Below, piece by piece: positions 9,425-21,900 of a stretch of DNA of 64,000 nucleotides. A program made the translations under genes and the position numbers. The notes below the pieces were generated by a model that was not told the DNA's origin, did not search any database, and was given only the letters and a program-made list of their open reading frames with translations. How positions within the stretch are numbered: position 1 is the first letter of the stretch; the number at the start of each line of letters is the position of its first letter. This DNA is from Acanthochlamys bracteata (Eukaryota; Streptophyta; Magnoliopsida; Pandanales; Velloziaceae), in NCBI GenBank assembly GCA_019914995.1, contig CM034130.1, positions 9,672,001 through 9,736,000 on the forward strand. The letters run 5' to 3'.

Positions 9425-12400
9425 ATGAACAAGTCAAGGCTTCAGGAGCTGTGTCAGCGCCGGCACTGGGACCTGCCGGAGTACACCGTCTCTAAAACAG
9501 GACCCGCTCACGACCCTCGCTTTACAGCTGCTCTCACAGTTGCTGGCACTGTCTACCACTCGCCAGCAGGTCGTTCCTTCCTGTCTTCGAAAGAAGCTCA
9601 AAATGAAGCTGCCCTCCAAGCCCTCCAATCCCTTGCAGGCACCAGTGAGGCTGCTGGTAAGATGATTTGTTTGGAAGTTGGAACTGTGTTTTTGGTACAA
9701 GTGTAACGTTGTGAGTTCAGGGAAGGTAATGAACAATTAACGACTGATATAAGCAAGAATTTGATGAATGGAGTAGTGAAAGTTGAAACCTTGGGGACTT
9801 GATGTACTGCAAAGTAGTGAAATTTGTCGCCTTGATGGCTTGCATGTCATGCAGGGGTATTGAAAGATTGTTGCCTTGATGGTGTGTCCCGTAGTGTTAA
9901 GGATGGGAATTTGACGCCCTAGTTTTTGTTTTTAATGTTAAGTAGCGAAAAAGAATGCGATCCCTCCAAAAATGGGATAATAAATACGCGATTTGTTCGT
10001 CTGCAATGTAGGCACATGCAAGGGGATGTTTGGAACTAAATGTAACTTTGTTATTCCTTATTGTAGGGAAATTTAGCACCTTTGTTGCTTAGCTTTTAGT
10101 GCAACGTAGCAAAAATGGACATCTCGGTGACTTGAGTGTCGCGAGAAGTGGTGAAAGTTGATACCCTGCTGACTTTTGGAAAGTTTTGGAACTACTTCTA
10201 ATTTTGTCGTTGCTTGTAGTTGAAAGCAGGGAAAACGCTTAGCTGTTAGTGCAATGTAGCAAAAATAGACACCTAGGTGACTGGAGTGTTGTGTGAAAGA
10301 GTGAAAATTGATACCCTACTGACTTCAGTGTAGCACGAACAAAGACCTCGGTGATTTCTGAAAAGAAGGGGAAAACATTGACAACTTGATGATAGTGCAA
10401 ACTGCAAATAGGTGTTTTCAATTGGTCATCCCTAAATCTCCAGATTGAATGCATTCTATCACTTCTCTTAAATGCACAGTTCTTGCATGTTTTATTGCTG
10501 GATTTGTTTTTGCTAGCTCATTTGTTGCAAGGTCATTAGTGAACTTGCACAATCAAAGCAAACTTGATTTTTCTTCCGGAAATGTAGAGTATTTATATTG
10601 TAACCATCTTAACTTGTTTCCTTTATTTTCTCATAGTATAAACCATCGACTTTGTGAAGAATGTTGAGTTGCTAACAGCATTTGTGTAGAGTTGCTTCTA
10701 ACTGCTGCAGTTTACTTGATGTAGAAAATCAATGTTCCCACGAAAGTCAGCCTCAAAGCTATGTTCAGAGAAAATGCCTAGATCAACCAGTATATGAATG
10801 CATTCGAGAGGGTCCGCCAGGTAAGTGTCAATTTAAGGCTACTGTTAAGATTGCTGGCAAGTTTCAGAAGTTTGTGATACTTTTAACTCTCTCATTGAAG
10901 CAGAACATGATGCTTCAAGAATTGCTTTGATGTCATTGCCCCAAGAAGGAGCTGCACAGGTAAGTCTATATGAAGTGTTCTATCTTGAGCTTGCTAGCCT
11001 TGTAATGAGTGCATCGTTCACCTTTCTGTCATACAGAATCAGATGGGCTTTTATAAGAACCTTTTACAAGAGTTCACCCAGAAAGAAGGTCTTTCCTTGC
11101 CAATATACATGACAATCAATAGTGGGTTAGGGCATATGCCTTCTTTTTCCTCCATTGTTGAAATAGAAGGTGAAAGTTTCAAGGGCTCCATAGCAAAATC
11201 CAAGAAACAAGCTGAGTTGAGTGCTGCTAAGGTTGCTTTCGATATCCTTCAAGGACGTAAGTCAGCTTCTTTTTCAGCTATATAATTTTGCAGAAGAGTA
11301 GTAGGTTTATTTTGCTGAGTGGAGCCTGCTGGTTGTAGTGAAGATCTTATGCTTTTAAGACTTCTGATGGAGTTTTTATCTAATCTGCTTTCATGGTTTC
11401 TTGTATGGATATAGTTAAAACACCAACAATCACAATAAACTACCATACATTGAGATTCCTGATATGCTTGATTCCTGATATTCACTGAGTCACTACCTTC
11501 CCTGTAAAGGTAGCCACAATCCTTACTTAATTGCTTGCCTTTTGTGTGTGCGGTATATATAAGTGCTGCTTTCTTTTGCTCCTTACCTTAATATTGGTCG
11601 ATCATTCTTCACATCAAAATCTTAGGGTAGCAATTATATAGAAGATATGGTTCCTCATATTATTTTTGAAATCATTCTTTCAGTGACTTGATATCAATTC
11701 AGGTAAGAAAACCAAGGTGCTGGGTTATAATATCATCAGTAGTGAAGCACATCAAGATCCAGTAAAGGCCTCTTCCAGATCTACAATAAACTTCCAACAT
11801 CCTAGAGCTCCTTCAGTTGCAAATCCATCTACTATAATCAACAAAGTATCAGGAAATATTGCAGGTAAGCCGCTTAGATTGTACCTTTGTCAGAAGGAAT
11901 TAACAGGCTAAAAATAGTATTAATTTAGTACTACCAAGTACTTGGGAATATTCTACTACCATTGTTAGTACTGTGAAAGAGATTATCTATGGTTGCTACA
12001 GGCCAATGCATCATTAGATTATGTGTAATTAGCTTAAATATTATGACATGCTAGAGCACTGTTAGGCATTTGTACATCCTAACATGTAAAGAAAATCATA
12101 ACTTCTCACCCATCTTTTAGGATGATTCTGAAACATGTAACAGCCTGAAATTGGGACAACTAATTCTTTTTCGATTGTACCTCCAACGTTTCCTTCATGA
12201 TAAGATGCCCAGATCACCTTTGCACACGTTATATGTTTAATTTGTTCACAATCTGTGGAAACCAACATGTATAATGGTCTTGCAGATGTTGCTTCTAGAG
12301 TAAAATCCCCTTTGTTGTCTTCATATTAAAGGATATATCATATGTGCTAGTGTTTTTTTTTTTTTGGACAACATATTTAAGTTGGTTTGGTTATGATTTA

Positions 12401-14957
12401 TTGTTGAGTTTAATTTGATTGCTTAGCTTGTTTTGTGTGGCTAAGATGGAGACCAACGGAAAACCATTCTAGGTAAAGCTTCAGAAGGGAACAGCTTTGC
12501 TTCCATTTCGGGCATGCCTTCACCCAATGAGAAAAGTGTTTCGCACCAGCAAACTGTTCGCAAGTACAATCAACCAGCACCTTCTCTTCAAAGGCCTCAC
12601 ACCATCTTAGAGAAAGGAAGTCCTTCCGAACTGACTTCAGCTCAGGAAGGGACCTCATCACTACTGTCATCTGCACCGATGGTGGATATTACCGATGGCC
12701 CAACTGCAATTGGACAGAGTAATCTCTCACAAGGTAAAACTCTGTTTGCATCAATCAATTCTTACGTCATACAATCTGAAATATTATGTCAAAGATCTGA
12801 ATATCTGAACTTTCTGTAATATGTTAGCTGTCACGTGCTTGTGGTTGCAATACTTAAATGATAAATCTTACTAGTATCATATAATGTTCTCTTGTTGGTC
12901 CAAATACTGTACATGTGCTGCATCGGCCTCGTTCGTTGATCTGCTAACGACACTGTGATTACTGATTACTTGTGTAGTTGCTTTCTGAAAAACTAATTGT
13001 TACTTAATATGTTAGCCGTCACGTGCTTGTGGTTGCAAATACTTAAATGATAAATCTTGCTAGTATCATATAGAGCGTCTTTCAAATACCCGTAACTGAG
13101 TTTCGTGAAAATGAAAAGTAAGAAATAGAGTTTCTTGAAAAATAAAGTGAAAGTTGAGTTCAGAATTTGTGTTTCAATAGTCTTTGGAAGTGTGTTGAAA
13201 ATTAAAATATATAATTACATTAAGAAGTGTGCAAATAAAAAAATTGGAACTGAAGTTCCGCACGTGGGAGTGGAGTTCCGAGTTTCTTGTGTAATTGAAA
13301 TATATGAACTGTTCGAGACTCAAGATCTGACGGGAGAAAATAGAGTTACGGGAGTTTGAAACACACCCATAATGTATCTCTTGTTGGTCCAAATACTGTA
13401 CATGTGCTGCATCCGACCTCGTTCATGGATCTGCTAACGACACTGTGATTAGTGATTAGTTTACTTGCACAGTTGCTTTCTGACAAAACTAATTGTTACA
13501 TACAGAGTGCCTTCTTCCCTACAAGAGCAAGCTACATAGCTATTCACAAAAGAGATTTCTGGATCAACCGGTTTATGAATGTTCTTCTCGTGAGGGCCCT
13601 CCACATCAACCTCGCTTCAAGGCAACTGTTATGGTTGCTGGGCAGACTTTCGAAAGTCTCAGGTATTTTGGCTCACTCAGAGAAGCAGAGCAAGATGCTG
13701 CAAAAGTTGCTTTGTCCTTATTGCCACAAGAAGAGCCTGCTGTGAGAGTTGCTTCTAACTTGTTGTCACTAGAAGATACTAAAGAGGCAAGTCTCTCAGA
13801 TTAGTACGCATCTATAGCACTCGGTTGTCGTAAACAATATCGTGGTCGTTCTGATTTTACAGGTGGAGCATGCGCTGTATAAGAATCTCTTACAAGAGTT
13901 GTTACAGAAACAAGGGCTTTCCGTGCCTACATACAGCACGACCAGAACTGGTGCTAGCCACATGCCTGTTTTTTCCTCCACTGTGGAAATCAACGGTGAA
14001 ACTTTTCAAGGAGCTATAGCAAGAACAAAGAAGCAAGCAGAGATCAGTGCGGCTAAGGTTGCATGGAACTGTATACAAGAATGTAAGTATGCAGCTTTTG
14101 ATTAGTAATGACATCAAAGTCAGCCTTGAATTGTTCATTCCATTGTCAGTGGGATGCTTAAAACTTTTCATCCCATTCTTTTCGAAAGTTTGTGATGCTT
14201 TCAATGTTTTAATGTCAGGTTGGAGAAGCAAAACTCCTGGTAGCTCCATCGGAACTGGTGAAGGGCAAAAAATTCAATCGCCTCTGTTTTCACAATCAAA
14301 AGATTCATCTTCCTCAGTCAAGGAGAAGGTCATAGTTATTGCAGGTTACCACATGAAACCTTTACTCTTTGTTAAAGCATTTGGATTTTCAATAATATGT
14401 CTATGCCTAGAAAAAAAAGTCAGTTATATAGTACTAGCGTTAGTTCATGTGGTACGTGTTTCACTATTTTTTGACAGTTCTCAACTTAAAACTGAAACGT
14501 TATTTATGGCGTAGGTCACTCCCAAGAGAAACATCATTCAGAAACAACTGTCAAGGAGCTGAATTCGGCTACCATCCTTGAGGAGAAAGACAATTCATCT
14601 GAGCAAATTGTTTACAAGACCAAGCAGCCAGGGTTTCCTAGTCAGAAGCCAGAATACTTTATCAAGGAACATGATAATGCGATAAGAACTATCACGAATG
14701 AAGCCGCAGATTCTGGCAAGAACCCTGTCAATGTAAACCTAACAGAGAAAAGCATCTCTGACTCCGACCGAGCTGAATCTACCAATTCTCCAATGAAAGA
14801 TTCTGTTTGCTCACCAATGCAAAAAAAGGTCTTGGTGTATCCCCGAAAACCTGGCTTGGTTCTTCCTATGGGTGCCACAGTGTTGCCTTGCGGTGACGAC
14901 AACTGGGTTGCTGTTGAAGTCCTCTCAGCGGCTCCCTTACAGAATAATTCTTTGTGA
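9425..14957 (+). CDS. Multi-dsRBD double-stranded RNA-binding protein (DRB family)
   Basis: Exons are 9425-9656, 10725-10820, 10904-10959, 11037-11256, 11703-11864, 12473-12733, 13506-13786, 13863-14082, 14219-14344 and 14515-14957. They sum to 2097 nt (698 aa) with every phase matching. dsRBD1 covers residues 3-72 (MNKSRLQELCQRRHW...). A broken dsRBD2 covers 80-125, and full dsRBDs follow at about 130-200, 345-420 and 439-508. The last two (FLDQPVYECSSREGPPHQPR, LYKNLLQELLQKQGLSVPTY) resemble the DRB4 pair; DRB proteins partner Dicer-like enzymes in small-RNA biogenesis. A conserved-looking tail (GATVLPCGDDNWVAVEVL) ends the protein. Arabidopsis DRBs have two dsRBDs, so this copy has grown by internal duplication. 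The intron after 13786 starts with GC. Assignment to DRB4 rather than DRB1 is inference. Confidence 0.87.
9770..10330. repeat. Degenerate tandem repeat in DRB intron 1, period about 150 bp
   Basis: The string from about 10087 (cttagct.ttagtgcaa.gtagcaaaaat) through accctgctgactt recurs at about 10237 with roughly 85 percent identity. Weaker copies of the tagtg(a)aa...gactt phrase extend back to about 9770. Confidence 0.65.
10725..11256 (+). repeat. First copy of an intragenic dsRBD-pair duplication
   Basis: The exons here match 13506-14082 domain for domain: CLDQPVYECIREGPP versus FLDQPVYECSSREGPP, and FYKNLLQEFTQKEGLSLP versus LYKNLLQELLQKQGLSVP. A linker phrase (RVASN...) is recognisable both before this copy at about 10686 and inside the second copy at about 13745. 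This shows a tandem duplication of a two-domain unit. Confidence 0.88.
12817..13003. repeat. Intronic tandem duplication, copy 1 (empty site)
   Basis: This 187-bp block starting tatgttagctgtcacgtgc and ending aactaattgttac is repeated directly downstream at 13004-13500. Copy 1 reads tcatataatgt at 12878-12887, with no insertion. Confidence 0.92.
13073..13368. mobile_element. Tourist-like MITE, 296 bp, inserted in tandem copy 2
   Basis: Terminal inverted repeats are visible: the left end GAGCGTCTTTCAAATACCCG matches the reverse complement of the right end, GGGTGTGTTTCAAACTCCCG, and the match continues through TAACT, about 20 of 25 positions. A 3-bp target duplication ATA flanks it at 13070-13072 and 13369-13371. 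The empty site with a single ATA is kept at 12881-12883 in the upstream tandem copy. TIR style, size and a 3-bp duplication fit a PIF/Harbinger (Tourist-like) MITE. It has no transposase. Confidence 0.88.
13787..13862 (+). other. GC-AG intron in the DRB gene
   Basis: The exon ends ACTAAAGAG and the next bases are GCAAGTCTC. The acceptor is TTTTACAG before GTGGAGCATG. Splicing here joins dsRBD4 to dsRBD5 in phase 0. Reading through instead stops after ASLSD at 13804. No suitable GT donor is seen nearby. Confidence 0.85.
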
Positions 14958-16501
14958 ATGTATTTCTGGAATAATTTCTATATAAACTCTTGAGGGTGTT
15001 GTAAAACTCCTACTGCAGCCATTACAACAACAGCCAAGCTCACACCAACTAAGAATTTTCTATTCTTCTCTAAAAAACTAGCAAAACTGTAGCCTATTCA
15101 GGTTTTCGTATCCATTACTTTCCTACATTTGACGAACTAGAGGTGGTTTTTCAGCATTTTGTTACGGGACAATCAGGTAAAGAATTCCTTCATCAAATTT
15201 GGCCTGTATTCTTTGACATCAATCAAATTCGTCGTCGTGGAAATTGAACTTCCTCGTGGAAACGGCAGCAAGTGTTGCCTTCTATGATGCATGCATTCTC
15301 CGGTGATCTCATCTTCAGTTTCCTTACGTAGCAACCTGAACGCGCAGGTCTTGTTTCTTAAATCCTACGCATTCGATAACGATAATGCATTAAAACCTTA
15401 TTGAAGAAGAAACGTGAGTGAATGAATGCCAACTACGAGGGGCATGTGGTTTCTTTGTTGGCAACAAGCTATTATTAGACAAACAAGTGAGTTGCTCATC
15501 AACTAATTTATGCTAGTTTGCTTTTTGATCATGAACATAAAAAATAAAAAAAAACTCTACTTTAAGAAGTTGAATGTTTACAAATAATAACTTGCAAGGA
15601 AAAGAAAACCTTACAACTTCCATTAAATTAATTGATGAAATTTGGATTCAATTCAATTGCAGGAGAAAAAGTGAAAGTAGGAGTTAAAATTTTACAAAGC
15701 TATCGATACGGTCAAATTTTACTTAATAAAAAACCATCTGAATAGGCATAGAAGTTTGTAGTTTATTAATTTGGTCCTCGACTCGTAGCCTAACTTAACA
15801 AATTCAATTAGACGGTTGCTTTGTCACAAAAACAACGTAATTTATTCAAGGAATTTAGCACATTTTCGTTCTAAATTGTTACGTTATCAAATGTGTAAAA
15901 TGTTTTTTATAAATATAATATGGAATTATTAGTTTATTCAATAATGAAGAACCTAGACCATATTAAGTAATTGTTGTGTCTTTATATCATAATACTTTAA
16001 GTGTAAGAAATATTTTTTTAAATAAAAAATATTTTTATCATATTTTAATAAATATATTTTATTTTTAAATTTTAAAATAATAATAAAATAAGTAATATAA
16101 AATTTTATTACTTAATTTTTTTTATATTCTTAAATTTATAAATAAATTTTATAAAATATTATAAAAATTTTATTAAAAAATATAAATTAAAAAAAAGTTT
16201 GTGAAGAACGCGTTTAGTTTAGTTAAAATTACATATACGCCATCTGTGTTTTATGCAAATTATGAAGCTAAATACTAACTTCGTTATTTTAATTTAAATT
16301 CGGGGTATTTATGGTATATGGAGCTTTCTTTTTCTTTATTTCCCCGATAATAAAGCGCGCATGAAAAGCAGAGACACAGAGAAACACATTAGAGAAGCAA
16401 ATTCATTATTACTTCGTAAAGAAGAAGTATTCCTGAAACTTTTCGATCGAAGTTTGAAGTTTTCTTCTTAATTTCTAGTAAAGAACGAATCTTTGAGGGA
16501 A
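14958..16501. other. Spacer between DRB and RRM genes
   Basis: The DRB 3' UTR comes first, followed by AT-rich DNA. An AT-rich element of the family described elsewhere lies at about 16000-16220 with an aacgcgtttag end. The 5' UTR of the next gene begins near 16370. No further gene is seen. Confidence 0.6.
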
Positions 16502-18946
16502 ATGCAGGTGAATTTTGGTGTTTATTTAGCTCAGGTTACAAATTCCATTCCTTTTCGAAGAGGAAGAATTGATTTTTTTTTTTTTGTTGAAATTTCTTGT
16601 TGATGAAGATTCACACCAGAACAGTGGAGGTGAAGAACATATCAGATCTAGCGGGAGAGAGAGAAGTTAGAGAGTTTTTTTCTTTCTCCGGAGATATTGA
16701 GAGTGTTGAGATCCGATGGTAAGAGATTTGCTTTCTTGAAATTTTTTCTTGATTTCGCAATGTTTTTTGGTTTTGTTGATTGGTTCTGCATTACATTACT
16801 TTCTTTGGTGTATATATTTGTCTTTGATTAGTCTATTTTGCTTGTTTTTGTTCCATCGCTGTTTTGATTGTTCTGAATTTTTTTTTGGTTTAGTTTGAGG
16901 TTCATTTTATGTTTATTTTCTTTGGTTGCAGTAATGGCGGAATTCGGAGAACGGCATTCGTGACATTCAAGGATGCAAAGGCACTCGAGATTGCGCTACT
17001 GCTGTCGGTAATTCTTTTTATTGATTTTAGTTTAGGGTTCTTTTTCTTGCGAAGTCAATATAGAGCAGTGGAAGTTTCCGCTCGCTAGTGAAGAAAGTTT
17101 GTGTTATGTGTAAGTTGACGGAATCAATTTTGTCATCTCCCTGATATCAACATTGCATGGCTACTGTTGTTTTCTTTGTTTTATGAACCTAGTGAATCAA
17201 GATATGTTTGTGTTCTACAATTTCAGGGAGCTACAATAGTTGACCAAGTAGTGAGAATAACTATGGCTGAAAATTATGTACCTGAAGTTGAGGAGGTAGG
17301 GTGAGAAAATTTTCAGGTGTTTTCCCACCTTCATCTTGAATAGTTAAGTTAATTTCTAGCTGCGTTTCATGAAGAGAGTCATTCTGGGAGAGGTTGCAAG
17401 CGTGACGCCTGTTGGAAACTACGTGCCAAGTGCTGAGGTGTCTATAAATCTCCAGTATACCTTTTGACATGCCTTCAGTTTTTAGAAAATTGGAACTTCA
17501 ACTTTGTCTCTTCAACAGATTTCCATGCATATCTGAAGTGTTTTCTGTTTCGGAGTGACACTTTTTCTCCTCACATTCATGCAGCCTAGAACTAGCGGTC
17601 GTGTATATGTGAGTAAAGCCCAAAGTGTCATGAATGGAATGCTGACAAAAGGTTCAGCCATTGGGCAAGATGCTCTGAACAAAGCTAAAGCCTTTGATGA
17701 GAAACATAGGTTGAGAGCGAATGCATCTGCCAAGGTTATTTCCTTTGACAGACGGGTCGGCCTTTCTGAAAAGATAACTGTTGGAATTTCAGTTGTCAAT
17801 GAGAAAGTCAAGTCAGTGGATCAGAAGCTACATGTATCTGACAGGACGATGGCAGTTTTAACAGTGGCAGAACAGAAGTTAAATGACACTGGCTCAGCTG
17901 TTAAAACAAGCAGGTATTACTTTGTTCGCATTTAAACTGATTCATTTCTTGCTTATCAGTATCTGAAAGTGAATTGCTGTTAAGAAATAACTACTGCATG
18001 GAAGTACATTTATTGGGAAACCTAATCACCTTGTTGCATAGACATATATGAAGACCGGAAGTCATGATCAAGTAAATAACCTAGTTAAATCATTCTGTTT
18101 CTTTCATTTACTTCCTACATCCTGTCTTCTTATTTTCGGTGTTTCAAAGTTGTTTGTGTTACTGCTCGTGAATCAAAGTTCTGAATATATATACTAGAAA
18201 GTAGTTGCTGATGTTCAACTTTTCATTACTGAACAGATATGTAACTGCTGGAACAGCTTGGCTAAATGGTGCTTTTAGTAAAGTAGCAAAGGCAGGTCAA
18301 GTTGCTGGCACAAAAACTAGAGAGAAGTTCCATCTAGCTGTTTCAAACTTGGGAGCAAAGGTGAGCTATTTATTCTAGTTGTCTCCTGAATGAAAGGGTT
18401 TCTTGTTTCTAGTTTTTCCTTTTATTGGAGTAGTGCTTTCTGCACAATGCGTACACCCTTGTCCATAATCAATGAGAGAACTCCCCCTACATGAACCAAG
18501 ACAAACAATGCTTATCTGGTAGTGGCAAGGAATCTGATTATAATGCAATTGGGTTCAATCTACTCAATTGTTTAATCATTCCCCTAAATGAGAATGGTTC
18601 TATAGAATAATATACATGTTACCACTATGAGCTCTCTGTGCAACTGGCACTGTTTATATTAGCTCTCCTCTTGAAACTATCTGATGAACTGGACTTTCTT
18701 CTGCAAATGTTTGAGACCTGTAGCTATATAAGTTCTAGAACTTTCCAATGTGGCTTCTATTAAGTTGTGTGGTGCCATATAAAATTCTAAGAGTTAGGTA
18801 TGGTGATTAAAGAGGGAAAGAGATGTACACATTCCTTGCAGTTGCTGAGATGTCACCATGAGTTGACATGATGCATCTACTACCTTTTCTAACTAACAAG
18901 TTTTATTTACTGCTGCAAATACCAGGAGAATGCTGTAGCTGCGTAG
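16502..18946 (+). CDS. RRM protein of the BPA1 (binding partner of ACD11) family
   Basis: Exons are 16502-16507 (a two-codon first exon, Met-Gln), 16609-16718, 16932-17007, 17227-17295, 17360-17437, 17585-17913, 18237-18360 and 18926-18946. They total 813 nt (270 aa) with all phases consistent. An N-terminal RRM (TVEVKNISDLAGEREVREFF, then FVTFKDAKALEIALLLSGA) is followed by the family's alanine- and lysine-rich helical part (KGSAIGQDALNKAKAFDEKH, ISVVNEKVKSVDQK, YVTAGTAWLNGAFSKVAKAG). In Arabidopsis, BPA1 binds ACD11, a sphingolipid-transfer regulator of cell death. The RRM is atypical, so RNA binding is not certain. The 6-nt first exon was chosen because it supplies the expected start just before the RRM; the next in-frame ATG would cut the domain. 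Confidence 0.88.
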
Positions 18947-21900
18947 CCAAATTGCTGTCTGGATAGATGGATGATTACCAACTCAAACAAAAAAAGCTGG
19001 AAATGTTTGAAGTAGTTGGAGTTGCCAGGACTCCTTAACTGCTGGCTGGTGGATTGTTGGATGGTTGTGGTCTGTTTCTCGTTGTTGTCAAGTTGCTTGA
19101 CAAGATGAAGGGGTGCTCGGCAATTGTAGTAGCATCCCCGACTCGTTTTTGTGAATTTCTTAGTTTTTTTAAATTTCTTCACTGTATGCTTGTAAAAAGA
19201 GTAGGATTGCTGATTGTATGATTGTATTACATTCTTTGATAACTTTGGATGGAATTCAATGGCATATTCTGAGTCGATCAAAATGTGTGATTCTCATACT
19301 TCAATGAAAAAAAGAAAGAATCATCTATGACTGGAATCAGAATAGAAAAAGATCTTTCATTAAGTTGTGGCTATTCTGTTTGCATACATCAGAATGTCTA
19401 CAAATATTGTGATATCGTATTGGAAGAATTATTATTATTTAATAATGATTTAGGTACGATCTTTGTTGTCAAGTTTGTTTTCATTGCTGGTTCCATGTTA
19501 GAACTATTTTGGTTCTGCTAGGGACACGATGACAGTTGCTCGCATGTATTTTGGACGTTTATAACCAACTAATTAGTTATATGGTACAACTTTTTTTGCT
19601 CCAATAATGAGAAACACGAAATGATAGATTATTATGTTTCAACTTTCAATAACGGCTACTATACTTCTTATTTTTTATTATAGTGAGATGGTTACCTGAT
19701 GAATTTGTTAATCAGCATATTCCATTTGCGTTCTACTGGATTTTATTACATGGTCTCCAAATGGCAAAATTGAAGTTGAAATAAAGTCAAGAAGATTCAT
19801 GAGAAATATTTGATTAAAATTATGTGGAATTTATGCGTTGTTTGCGAATATCCAACAATCAATGCAGTCTTAAAACCTTAAATTCAAACCTTTACTAGGG
19901 GTATCGTTTGGGACACAGTTTGAGATTATTTAAAATAAAAAAAAGTTTTTAAAAATTTATTTGAGAGTTTTAAAAATAAGTTTATTTTTTTATTTCAAAA
20001 CTAATAAAATTTATACATAAATTTTATAATATTAAATTTGTTTATGCTTTTCAAATTTAAATTTTTAATATAAAATTTTTTTTGAAAAGCGAAAACAATT
20101 TTAAAATTGAAATAGTATGAACCGTAATACCAAATACTTTCTAAATTAAAAGTGTGTATCAGTTATAACAAAATAAGTCCTTAGAAAATAAATTTTTAAA
20201 ACTTAAATTTTTAAAAATTTGAAATGAATAAACTTTTTGTATTTAGTTATAATTAAAAATATAAATCTAAATTAGTAATTTTGTATTTAATTATATTTAA
20301 AATAGAATATTTTTTAAAAAATTCTATCAAATTGATATTCGTCCTAAACGTAAACACACTTGAAAATTTTGAATTCAAATTATTGAGCTGTTTTTTATCT
20401 TGTGAATCACCTAATCTGTAGAACTGGTTTTCAATTCGAACACTCTTGAAGAAGATGGCAATACTTATGTTGTAGTTTATTCTTTTATATATATGTTTCA
20501 AAAAATGTCAATAATTTTATTTATAATAATAAAAAATGTGTCAAAGTGGAAGAGAATCTACCAACTGCCAGCAGTCATATTCCTTCGAAGATTTTCAAAT
20601 CAATTCAATAGTTTCCCACAATACACCTATTCGCAGAACGCCCCTATTTCTTTTTATGTTAACTTGCAAGACTTTAAAGTGAAATGAAGCTTATGAAATT
20701 TTCATAAAGTTTTTTCAAAAAAGGATATTTTTATTATTTTTAAAAATAATAATAATATATAATAAAAAAATTTTGTTACTTAAAATTTTTTTATATATTT
20801 TAAATTTTTAAATAAAAATTTTAAATATTTATAAAATATATATTAAAAAATATAAAATGAAAAAAAGTTTAAAAATATAAATGCAATCCCAAACGCATTT
20901 GAAAGACAACGAGAGAATTAAAGAGGGAGAAGAGTTTCGTTTTCTTTTCTATTTTTTTTTTTCAAGAAAAGCAAGAAAAGAAAAGTTTGGTTTTTTCTTT
21001 GGGGTATATTCGTTGATGATGATGCGATGATTCTGAGAGTTCTCTTGTTGTTGTTGTTGTTGTTATCGTTGTTACTGTTATCGTGTGAAATCCGAATATA
21101 AAGGAATGAAGAGGGAGGAGGGATGCGGGGAGGTGAAAGAAGCCTCTCACCATCACCAAGTTTTTCTCTCTTTCACTTGATTAATATCTCTTTTTTCTTT
21201 CTGTTCTTTTTCTTCAACAACTTCAAAGTGTTTCAGGTGAGTAAAATGAATGAAAAGCATGTATCTTGATCTTATTTTGATGCATTCTTTCCACAAAAAG
21301 TTTTTATTTTGTTAAAGATTGAGTTGGAGTTTTGTGGTAGAGATCATTACTGTTCATAAAAGCTTCATCTTTGCGCTTCATTTTTCTTGCATTATGAGGT
21401 GAAAGGAAATTGCTTGAGTTTTAAGGATGTTTTACCACATTTTTAAAAAGAATTCCGTGGAGCTGAGATTCTGTTTGTTTGCTAAGGAGATTGTTTTCTT
21501 TTTTAGTCTTTGAGCTTCATTTGCTTGCGTTGTTAGGCGAACGCAATTTAATTATTTGGCACATTTTAACCAAAATTTTCGATTATTTAGAGCTGGGGTT
21601 CTGTTTTTCTGTTTAGAGAGATCGCTTTCATAGAATAAAACTTTAACCTTTGAGCTGTATTTTCTTGCTTTTCTGGTTGATTTCTAAGGAAATCTTGCCT
21701 TGGTAGATTTTTAGACTTCCATTTCCGGAGCTTTGAATTTGTACCTTTGGGGTTCTATGTCTTGCATTACCTGAGTTGTTTTGTAAGGAAAATTTTGATT
21801 GCGATCCATGTCTGGGAAATGTAGCTGCGCTCATGATAATTGCCATCATGATCATGCATTTCGTGATCAAAAGCTTATTTCTTAAAAAAATTTCTTTTGC

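Noticed and set aside
10682..10930. Reading the first duplicated dsRBD exon straight through as an 82-codon ORF
   Set aside because: It ends in a stop and breaks the phase of the next exon; the model with the 83-nt intron keeps the frame through the whole gene.
12285..12330. Extra DRB exon after the acceptor-like ttgcag at 12285
   Set aside because: It would start DVASRVKSPLL but reaches a stop quickly, and the flanking exons already join in phase without it.
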